Shown piece after piece: positions 1 to 8,778 of a stretch of DNA of 14,272 nucleotides. The stretch is from the NCBI GenBank assembly GCA_022592435.1, contig JABYQS010000746.1, forward strand, positions 1-14,272, in the 5' to 3' direction. Below the pieces are notes generated by a model that did not search any database, was not told where the DNA came from, and saw only the letters and a list, made by a program, of their open reading frames with translations. Each line of letters starts with the position of its first letter. Positions within the stretch are counted from its first letter, which is position 1. This stretch comes from Cerioporus squamosus (taxonomy: Eukaryota > Basidiomycota > Agaricomycetes > Polyporales > Polyporaceae). The position numbers and the translations under genes were made by a program.

Positions 1-779
1 CTGTGCCAAGGACTTGAGTCAAACTCGCGTGGGGTGGCTGTGCTCGGTGCCTTAGGCACAATGTCGCGCGTGGTGGCTGTGTCTCAGGTATGGGGCGGGC
101 GCTTGGGCAACCCACGTCCTGCTGCAAAAGTCCACGGTGTTCACTATTTGCAAACGTCAACTAGGGATGACCGCAATAGCACCACACGTACTCCTGCCAG
201 TCTGAGCTGTCCGCCACCCTTCGAAGCCGATCGGTCCTGCACCTCGAAGCTTAGCCTCGAATATTGTCGTCCTCGTTGTTCATTGCGTCGCGCCCCGATC
301 CATCGATGTCGGGAAGTGCATGCTGGTGCTAATGTCAGTAAGCGGGTGTAACAAGTTCAAAAGGATATACACACAACAGTCCCCACACGAACGCGCCCAT
401 TAGGCATCATCAGAAAAGAGCGCTGAGCTAAATAGGAATTTATGTACTATATGCGATGGCCGCAAGGCAAGAGTCACGCAAGGATGGTATACGAAGCATC
501 TACAGGTCGCCTGCTGCGAGCCTGTGACGCGATCGCCGAAGGAGTCGAGTAAAAGACAAGATTGAGTAGAGAATTGGCGAGACAGGAATGATTCAACCTG
601 TCGGCGCAAAGCGCTGCAGGAGCGGTGAGTCTAGGCAGTTGAGACTGACGGGGATAATATAAGGGAAGCACGAAGAGAGTGCGCGACGTGTATGAGGGCG
701 TATACCTGGCAACCGGGAGGTAGAGATAGAGAGGAAGGATAGAGATGGGTATATGTGCGCGGCGAGCAATGCGAGTAGC
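1..779. other. Gene-poor left edge
   Basis: I see no supportable gene here. A plus-strand frame is open from base 1 to a stop at 349-351 (about 116 codons), but it has no recognisable domain, is rich in Arg/Ser/Cys like a chance frame, and has no good splice partner; it could be the tail of a gene entering from the left, at low probability. The part next to 780 is expected to hold the 3' untranslated region of gene A, which is read leftwards. A near-duplicate of about 16 bases (CGCGTGG..TGGCTGTG) occurs at 26-42 and again at 67-81. Confidence 0.5.
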
Positions 780-3700
780 CTAATCGTTCGCGCGGGCCTT
801 GCCCTTGCGAGAGTGGGGAGAGTAGCGCGTATGGTCGACATTGGTGCAGGGACCCATGGCCTGGACGAGAATCTCCGAGAAGCCGACGGGGTTGTTGACA
901 CGGGGAAGCCGGATGAGAAGCGTGTGGTTGTCGGTAATCGACACGGGTATCTTATCGTAGGGTCGGCAGACTTTCCAGTCCATGCTGCTGCGGTTCCACA
1001 GTCGGAATTCATGGATGCCGGTGGTGTCGAAGACGCGGCGAGTGATGAAATACTGGTTGAGCACCAGGTCGTAGGTTGCTTCGTCGAGTGTGATCATCTT
1101 CACCGCAGGAGGTAGATCGACCTGGTGGAAGATGTCAGCAGAGGTATGCCGCATGAGTTCAGACAGACTCACTCGGAACCATATGACGATCTTGAGCAGC
1201 CAGCGCGCGCACATATGGAACTTGGGGAGAGGGCCGTCGCGGAGCTCGCGGAGAGAAGGGTGGACTTCAAAGCTCCATACCCCAGGGAAGGGCGTGTCTT
1301 CCCACATCTCGATGAGCCAGTCGCCGTCGGACGACGACGTGCTGGTGGACGACTTGACTGAAGGGGAACCTTGCTCGTCCTCAGCGTCCATGGCGTCTGC
1401 CGAAGTGTCCGAGCCCTCGCTGTCATCGCCCTGGCTGTCGGCGGACTCCTCCTTCATGGCGCCTTCGGGAAGCAGGCGCGGAAGGTGCAGCGGGTATTCA
1501 CCTCTACCCACGAGGTATGCGGAGCTGGGGATGCTTGTTTGCTAGACATTGGCTGAGCGACAACGGTGCCCTGCAAGATATGGCCCATGGTCTTGCGCAT
1601 CGCCTCGATGGCCTGCTCGTTAACATCCGCGAGCAAAGTCGGGGGCTTCCCGTCATGCCAGCCCACCGAGAGCGTCGCGATCCGAGCCATTGTGCGCGGA
1701 GTCAGCACGGTCGCCGTCTGGGGCAGGGAGGAGTCCGCGGGGATGGGTGCATGCAGGAGTACGCTCGGATGAGAGGCAGGGATAGTCAGCGGGGCGGCCC
1801 GAGTGTTCTCCTTATTGCTCGAGTTGGAAGCGAAGTCGCTGGCGGTAGGGGACGTGATGGTATCCGCTAGGGTGCGCACAGCGCGGACAGAAGTCGAAAG
1901 TTCAATCAGCGAAGTGGCGGCGTCATCTGATTGGGATGGGCCGATGAGCGTAGGTTTGCGCATCTTCTTAGGCAGAGACTCGTCTTCCGAGTCGCTCGAG
2001 AGCGAGATGACGCTCGGAGGACGCCCGGAGTTTGCGGTTGTGGCTTGGGACTTGACCGGCGACTCCACCTCCGAGTCGCTCGAGAGGGAGATGACGCTGG
2101 GCGCACGAAGGGATTGGGGCATCACGCGAGCATTGTCGTCGGGCGGGAAAGTGCCTGGCTCGATCTTGACGACGATCTCAGCATCCTTCTTGCCAGACAA
2201 GGGGGATGGGGTGTCCGGTGTGGGAGAAGATTGGTGCAGACGGCTGAAGTTCATCTGTTATTGGTCAGTTAGAGTGACACGTTCGGCATGGGCGGGAGCT
2301 GGACATACAGGGAAAGCCTGCGGGGCTTTTTTTGCCGGCGGGGTAGGAGTCTTGGGCACGCGTCGTGGCGCTGTGGTGGTCGGGCGACGACTTCGTTTGC
2401 CTAGACCGGATTTCTTAGGCAACTTGTCGACCATGTCCATCATTTGCTTTACGCCACATTAGCACCAGAATTGTTGAGGAATCACTGGTACTGACCTGAG
2501 TCAGCGGGGACCGGCGGTCCTCACGCTCGTTAGCCTGGAAGATGGTAGGAGACTGACACAGTGTCAGCGTGAGCGTGCAGCCAAATATCTACAACACGGA
2601 CCTCGTCGGGAGGATCGACGAGCAGTGCCCCTGGAAGTTCCTGCCCCTCCTTCACGCAATCTGTCGCCGGCTCGTCGAGGGCGGGCGTGGGTGCGGGCTC
2701 GCGACTGGCGTCGCTGGTCTGCTTCTGGGTAGAGGGTGCTGCGACAAGGGGAGAAGGTGACTGGGCCTCTGGAGCAGGCAGAGCGTGCATGGCGAGAGGC
2801 GCAGAGTGGGGGGCCAGTGTCGCACTCGCGGAGCGCGGAAGCCGACTTAGCCGAGGTGGGGTCACGACGTTCCAGCTGTCCGAGTCGACTTCGGGCACAG
2901 GCGAAGCAACCTTCCTAGGTGCCACGAAGGTGGCGCTCGGCATTTGAGCAGGAGAGAGCGCACAAGTCGACTCGGGGGGCGTTGATTGGGGAGCTACGCG
3001 GGGTCAGCAAGGGACCACACATTCCGATGATAGCCCACTTACGATCATAGAGGCCGCGGGTGAAGTTGTCAAACGTGCACGAGAGACGGTCGACAGACCA
3101 ACCGAGTTGCCTCGCCAAGTAGCTCTCGAAGCTGAGACCGTCGGATGAGAACGCAGTGCACGGACTGTGAACCATCAGCAAAGAGTTCAACGCACAGTGA
3201 GGCACGACTTACTGCTCGAACACGATCCTCTCGTACTCGTCCACACCTCCAATTGGGAACCATCCCACCCATCCAGTACTCTGCGCGACAGAGACAGCTA
3301 CCCGCTTGAACAACGATATCATGATCTGGAGTTTGCTGGAGAGAAATATTGAGTGAAGGTCGCACACCTGGGCATTGCTTCGTGCACTCACTCCTCTCTG
3401 GACACCGAGGGACACACGGCTAGATCGTGGATGGCATGCTCGAGCCGTTTGGCGGCGCGAGCAAACTGCTCGAGGTCCTGAACGGCTGCATATTCACGTT
3501 CACTCGATGGTTCGAGGACATTTGCGGCGGGAGCAGGCTGGAGCGGAGAGACCGACGACGGCGAAGTGGCGTTGGTGCATGCTGATGGTGCGGAGACGGC
3601 CGCGGGAACGGGAATTGAAGAAGAACGCGCCGTAGTTCTGTTGTCCTTCTTCTTCTTGTCCTTCGCCTTCTGCGTGCGAGGCGTGCGATTGGGACTGAGG

Positions 3701-4077
3701 CCTTTGAGAAAGGTGCCTATGCGCTGCGGATAGAACACTTCAGATGCGCGATCACGGCGAATGGCGTTCAAGCTACTCACGTCGCGGACTTTCTCCAAAC
3801 GGTCTGCTCTCTCCAACTCTGTCTCCTCTGGAAAGCGCACCAGCGTCTTCGCGCGGGGCTGGAGCTTCTTGCGCTGCTCGAACTCTTCTTCCGTCTCGGC
3901 GGGGAAGCACCCTGGGAACTCGTCGTTGTACTTGCGCGTCCAGTAGTTCCGACAGTCTACCCACCACGGGTCCTTGTGGGAGTCGGTCGCTCTCGCCAGA
4001 AGCTGACGTCCTTCCTCGGTTTCGCAGAGCGCCACCAACAGCGTGTACTCCTGCAGACGCCACGTTCGCGGCGCCAT
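780..4077 (-). CDS. Gene A: orphan, probably nuclear protein with SUMO-type motifs (spliced, about 959 aa)
   Basis: No family is recognised. Proposed exons on the minus strand: 4077-3392, 3335-3213, 3164-3043, 2993-2602, 2534-2496, 2446-2309, 2254-1548, 1503-1173, 1121-780. Phases agree throughout and the total is 2880 nt. The first five introns in gene order start GTGAGT, GTAAGT, GTAAGT, GTCCGT and GTCAGT; the sixth (2255-2308) starts GTATGT and has a CTAAC branch site. The start is the first ATG in the frame (MAPRTW). Residues about 1-120 are charged and globular; about 131-147 is a lysine-rich patch that looks like a nuclear signal. Residues about 300-735 are Ser/Pro-rich, with VKIE at 529-532 (SUMO-acceptor consensus) and VISLSSDSE twice, from 554 and from 582. 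An acidic Ser/Asp stretch precedes a globular C-terminal part (about 800-950), which ends in SRKGKARAND. The junction at 1504-1547 is the weak point (44-nt intron, poor donor). A frameshift, or two separate genes, is possible there. Confidence 0.72.
1985..2099 (-). repeat. Direct repeat, 84-bp spacing, coding for twin VISLSSDSE motifs
   Basis: Within exon 7 of gene A a stretch of about 30 bases occurs twice, near 1985-2015 and 2069-2099, with only a few differences. The shared core on the plus strand is CCGAGTCGCTCGAGAG at 1987 and 2071, 84 bases (28 codons) apart. Both copies translate to SVISLSSDSE followed by acidic residues. The near-identity at base level suggests a recent in-frame duplication, or selection to keep two copies. 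Confidence 0.85.
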
Positions 4078-4370
4078 TACAGGGGAACGGCTGAGGCAGG
4101 GAAAGCTTGGAGACGCTGAGAGGATGCAGCGTAGGAGGTCTGACGCAGGAGACAAGGCGCGGGGAAGAGTGCCCAAGTGTGCGGGACTTCCAAGGTTTCG
4201 TGGCTTGTCTTCGAAGCCGTCACGCTGCCTTGAGAGGCCGAGGACCAAGATCTTAGATTAGACTTGGACTGGAAATTCCAAGGAGAAAGAAATAGGGTTG
4301 CGAGGAGGAAGCGAGATGGTTATGATACACTACGAGATACATGATGATAGAACGACAGGGACTCTTGTTT
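4078..4370. promoter_or_regulatory. Intergenic interval between tandem genes B and A
   Basis: This interval of 293 bases should hold the 3' end of the gene B transcript and the promoter and leader of gene A, both read on the minus strand. The gene A frame stays open upstream of its first ATG but has no earlier ATG. I see no clear TATA box on the minus strand within 150 bases of the gene A start. Confidence 0.45.
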
Positions 4371-6888
4371 CTAGTTCGTGACACAGTCGCCAGGGGCGTC
4401 TGCCGGAGAGGGTGATGGCAGGACTCCACCTACATCTAGAGGGGGACGCACCGGGGCAATGGGCAGCCGTCCAAATCGGGAGACGAAACACGAAATGTAG
4501 AAGTCGATGGCGGCGCCGCAGAGTCGCGCATGGTCTTCTGCCTCACAGGTCCTCGCCTGGATGTCGCCACCGCGCAAATCCTCCGGAAATCCTGGCCAGC
4601 GAGCGAGCACTGCGATAAATGCAGCCAGGTGAGGGCGACAACTCTGCCAATCTACCTCCCCAGGTTGCTTCCAGCAGTCGACGTAAGGGCCATGTGGAGC
4701 CGGCACAACGTCCATTCCAGACGTTCCCGGGCCCCAAACCTGGGACACATCCGACTCTCGCACCCATCGCTCCAACTGAGGCCAATCATTCGTGCCGACC
4801 ATTAGTGCGTCCAGCGCAAGCAGCTCGCAACGCCAATTTGTCTCGCAGGCCTCCCAAACTGCGCGTTGCCGAACCTCCATGTCTGTGGCCGCCATCTCGC
4901 TGGTGACAACAGTTTCTCCGAGCTCGGCCCGAACACCCACGTGATACGACGGGAGCGCATTGACCTTCCCAAAAAGACGACGGATGTTCGCGCGGAGGGA
5001 ATGGCGCGTTGCTTCACGAGGCGCGACGCCGGGGGGGGCACCTAGACCTGTCTCATTTGTGTTGTAGTCGCCCCACAGCGCGTCGCGCCACTCGGCGATA
5101 GTCAAAGGGCGGCCGTCGATGGTCTGATCGAAAAGGCGCATGCGACAAAAGATCCGAATCGAGATCCACTGGTGCAAGTATCGCGAGGTCTTGGGGTCGG
5201 CGGGATAGCCCTGGAGGGTGTCTAGCATCCATGGCGGGGCGAAGTAATACTTGACGGAGCTGCGCGGTTGCGGCAGAGGACTGACTGCCGCCAGGGCGCG
5301 TGCCCAGACTCCGTATTCTTGCGCATGCTCGAACGCGTACCACTGCCGAGCGGGGATGAGGTTCTGCGGAGGAGGAGGAGGCAGGTCCACCCCGGTGGAC
5401 GCCGCCAAGGCGTGCTTTTTGGCTCGCGCCCTCGCGCGTCGGGAAGGCTGGGTGGGAGTGGAGGTCTGGCGGGATGAACTTGCCACCGGCTGCGCGGGCA
5501 AGGAGTGGCCGACTGACTTTGCATCACTGTCGCCCTGGAGGAAGAACACTGGGGCCGCAGGGCCTAGCGACGAGTTGCCCTCGCCGACAAACATGGCGCC
5601 CTCACGGAGCCGTTTCGTCGGCGGACCATCCTGATCACCATCATTCAGCAGTTCAGGCAACCGCGAGATGAGCAGCTGCCTCCGAACCACGGCATCCATT
5701 GCCCGACGCCACTCTCCTGGCATGTTGAGCGCACCGGAGAGATCCCGCTTGGCGAGGACCAACCGAGGATAGGACGGGACTTGAGAGAAATCGTCTGGCA
5801 ACGTTCGCGCCTCCACCACTTGATACACCACGAGGTCATGGCGGATGCGTTGCTGGAACCAGACAGGTATGCCGGCCCGATGCAATACCAGAGCATCGCT
5901 CAGATCGGGGGTCTGTGCGCCGAGCACGTCCCAAGGCCGCGTCCGGTAGTCTTCCCCATCCTTGACGACGTGGTACACATCTTGGAGCCATTTGAGCAGC
6001 CCCCAGAATTCCAAAGTCAGTCGCTGTATATGAGCAGCGAGGGAGATGATGACTCCCGACGGAGCCGGTAACCCGCGCATGCGGTCCAGCGTGTGGCGTA
6101 CGCAGAGCATCAAGAAGCTGGCCGTCCTCTGGTACTCGGGTGGAACAGAATCCATCATGTGATATTCCGCAAACGCATCCACGGCGGCGAAGTTGAGCTG
6201 GGCTGCGACGTTGGCTGCCAGCCTTCCCACTCCAGGGATCCCACAATTCTTGTCAAGCTTCCAGTCGGATGCTGTGATAGTCCGCCACAGAATGGGCGAA
6301 GGACCTCTCACATCTTGGGAAGGGTGGCGAGGGATGCAGACGAGATAGAAGGCGTCACGGCTGAATTGCTGAGGCCACCGTGAATATTCGTGGCAACCCC
6401 ATCGTCCATCGGCATACGTTGTAATTTCACTGCGCGCCACAGCGAACTTGGGCACATAATCAGCATTGGGTGTCGTGAAAGTGGACTCCTCGCTGAATCC
6501 AGGACCAGCGACAATACCGTGCTCCGTGTCCACGCTCCCTAGACGAGCTGCAGAAAGGTGAGCGACGGAAACATAGAAGAACCTGGACGGACACTCACGA
6601 TTGCCAGTCTTGGTCTTCTTCAGTATAGGCTGGCCGGCAGGCGGTCCGGAGTCATCGCCTGCGGGAGACGGAGAGCGAGTAGATGGCGGCACAGAGGTGA
6701 TAGGGTCTCCAACGGAGGACGGTGTAGTCGGTGTGGTTGGCGTGGCCATTGTGTCCAACTGAGAAGTCTACGTGTTAGCCGAGTCGCAAGAAACAGCATC
6801 AAGCACGTACTGGTTTCGCTGAGAGCACACGAGGTGAATCGGTGGGCGTCGGTTTTAACGAGGGAGACTGCGTGAATTGGGTGAGCAT
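4371..6888 (-). CDS. Gene B: large orphan protein, about 775-804 aa
   Basis: The main exon, 6547-4371, is open for 725 codons and has strong coding character; I do not recognise the family. Upstream, an intron at 6598-6548 (GTGAGT...CTGCAG, 51 nt) and another at 6810-6759 (GTACGT, branch CTAAC, CTCAG) both keep the frame. With the ATG at 6888 (MLTQFTQ) the exons are 6888-6811, 6758-6599 and 6547-4371, giving 804 residues; starting at the ATG at 6749 (MATPTTP) gives 775. In the 775-residue numbering, the first 50 residues are Pro/Ser/Thr-rich and end in a KKTK basic patch. Two globular halves follow, joined by a disordered linker holding PTKRLRE and RRARARAKK, both nuclear-signal-like. The second half starts near PPPPPQNLIPARQW and is rich in Trp, Tyr and Arg. 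No catalytic motif, signal peptide or membrane span is visible. The true 5' end may lie further upstream. Confidence 0.75.
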
Positions 6889-7075
6889 CCAGGCGCATAG
6901 GACTCTCGAGCCGGACATACAGCTAGATACCGCAAGCGGTGCGGCCGTCCACGTCGTCCTGTTGGGTCTTGATGCCCTGCGATACGTCCAACTGTGGGCC
7001 TTGCGACGTCTTGAGCACGATCTTCTTGCCGCGCCCGTCTTCTTGTCGTCCGGAGGAGCTTCCGTGGTCCCGAGA

Positions 7076-7423
7076 CTATGCCTCGTTTCCACCGGAAGCG
7101 TACGTCTGTGTGCTTCGAGGAACGGGGTTATCCCCGTTCAACTACCAGCAGACGTTGTTGCCAGAAGAAGAGAGCCAGAGGGAGAGGATGGCTGAGAGAG
7201 GGAGAAATCGGTATAGCGGAGAGCTCGGGGAGTGGTATGAGGGACTTACCGACGCGAAGGGGGAGTGCCACTGTGCCAGCAGGTCGCGATGAGAAGCTGA
7301 AGAAGGCAGACTGTGGGACAGAGGCGTTAACGCCCTGGATGCGAAATTGCGAATGAGCGTGTCCAGCGGGTAAGCGCCCGCGCCTCGAAATTCGTCGAAG
7401 TCCAGCACTCCTTGTGCTCTCAC
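7076..7423 (-). other. Possible 5' exons of gene B, or a small decayed gene
   Basis: Minus-strand 7423-7250 is open for 58 codons, begins after an acceptor-like TTGCAG, and ends at a strong donor (GTAAGT from 7249). It includes VLDFDEFRGAGAYPLDTL, which looks coding. Using the acceptor at 7142 (GGTAG), the frame continues as LNGDNPVPRSTQTYASGG and meets TAG at 7078-7076. After that stop the same frame continues with KIVLKTSQGPQLDVSQGIK to about 6953, which also looks coding. These pieces could be upstream exons of gene B with an intron that I have placed wrongly over the TAG, a separate short gene, or a broken gene. No in-frame ATG begins the first piece; a more distant ATG at about 7547 (MVLHPTGKS) could be joined by another splice. 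Confidence 0.35.
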
Positions 7424-8502
7424 CTGCAACTGCCTCCCGCCTCATGCCAGTCCCGCTTGCGCCGTCCTCCGCACATCCAAATCATCCTCAACGCTTCAAG
7501 ACTTCTACAACACGACTTTCGCTCTTGCCAGTGGGATGGAGGACCATGGGATAGAAAGGTTGGAAGACTGGGCTAGAGTCGGTTGTGACGTGAGCGGCCA
7601 GAAAGTGAGTCCTCTTCGCCCGCCTCATACTTACCACCCTTCTCTCCCTCCACGCGCGCGGCTGCGCTTCAGAATTCCACCGGCTGTCGGCCGAGTGTGA
7701 TCATTCTCCTCGCATTTTGAGTGCTGGCCTGGGCCAGTTGTCTCGATGCAATTCCCTACTTCCCGCTCCCCATCCTCCTCCTCCTCCTCCCCCCCTACCG
7801 CCAGCGGCACACGCCTCCAAGTTCTGGTCGTGTCTCTGGCCCTGTGTTTCCTTCAGTCATGGCTAGGATGTTACCAGGCCCCTGCACGTCGCAGGGTCTG
7901 GTGCAGGCCAGTCGTGTGTGCTTGCCTGGCCCCTCGTTCACGCCACTCCTGGCCCACACACACGACCTCGGCGTAACGTTCAGACTTCGCTCCACACTGC
8001 GTTGGGTTGTTCGTCCATGGAACCACTGTGCCCCCTTGTGGCCGCCGTTGGAGCCTTGGCTCGATAGTGTGCTCGCCCAATACTCGCTTGCTGCGCGCAA
8101 AGGCACCCTCGATTCCTCCTTGGACCATTTCTCTCCTTTCGAACAATATGGCCATCGCCGTGTCCGACTCTCGCGAGCACGATTCTGCCCCCTGCCGGCG
8201 CCTGCTCTCATCGTGCCTCAATTCACATATGGTACTATACCTATTGGAGACGATTCATTGTTATCACCCATTGCCACGCTGTCGCTATCCCCGTTTTCTG
8301 TAGCTATTCGTTGGTGAGCACATGTCGTTTGTTAGCAGACATGCCTACAGGGAGAAATGGACACCCCACGTGGGTGAGAGCGACACCGAATGATACACAG
8401 TCCCATATGCAGACGCATGAGCACGCCCTCGACACGGTCACATGGGCACGTAGCGGCGTAACTCGACGCGTCGTCGACACGCTCAGGTGACCGCATCAGT
8501 GG

Positions 8503-8665
8503 CGGATGCGGCAGCGACAGGCGGGCAACGACATTCGAACAGTGCTGCGGCACGCAGGCGACAGACGGAATTGGTCCGTCGAATGGTGCTGCGGTAGGGC
8601 GGATGACAGGCGGGGTTCGTTGTTTGAACGGTGCTGCAGCACGGTCAGCAACAGCACCGTGCCAG
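8503..8665. repeat. Degenerate 44-45 bp tandem repeat with inverted repeats, upstream of gene C
   Basis: The motif TTCGAAC(A/G)GTGCTGCGG recurs in diverged form, with its GTGCTGC cores near 8542, 8586 and 8631 (spacing 44 and 45). A second shared block, GACAGGCGGG, occurs at about 8517 and 8604. At 8631-8642 there is a perfect 12-base palindrome, GTGCTGCAGCAC. CACGGT at 8639-8644 can also pair with ACCGTG about 12 bases further on. The repeat ends roughly 115 bases before the gene C start, so it lies in that gene's promoter or leader region. Confidence 0.6.
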
Positions 8666-8707
8666 TGGACGCCTGTTCTGGACGCCGCAGCAGCCCGACT
8701 CAACGCC

Positions 8708-8716
8708 ATATTTATT
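8708..8716 (+). promoter_or_regulatory. TATA-like element of gene C
   Basis: ATATTTATT lies about 63-71 bases before the ATG at 8779 in an otherwise GC-rich region. This is a plausible distance for a fungal TATA-type element with a short leader, similar to the clearer case at gene D. Confidence 0.4.
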
Positions 8717-8778
8717 TTGCTTCCCATTGAGAGGCGGCGCTCAGTACTTCTTACCCATCCCGAGGTTCCTCCTTCTTC

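Larger units (their letters stand above)
7424..8778. other. Divergent intergenic region between genes B and C
   Basis: No gene is supported with confidence. The plus strand is CT-rich, with a TCC triplet run at about 7773-7790. A plus-strand frame is open from 7721 to 8317 (first ATG 7859), but its product is low in charged residues, has no domain, and overlaps other open frames on both strands; I treat it as chance. The interval probably holds the promoters of gene B (leftward) and gene C (rightward). A degenerate tandem repeat lies at 8503-8665. Confidence 0.5.

Noticed and set aside
1803..2462. Plus-strand open frame of 219 codons
   Set aside because: It is a shadow of gene A exons 6 and 7; the minus-strand frame has matching introns, motifs and repeats, and this one has none.
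7721..8317. Plus-strand open frame of 198 codons
   Set aside because: It begins right after a stop with a non-ATG codon, has no domain, unlikely composition (Leu/Pro/Ser from a CT-rich tract), no splice partners, and overlapping open frames on the other strand.
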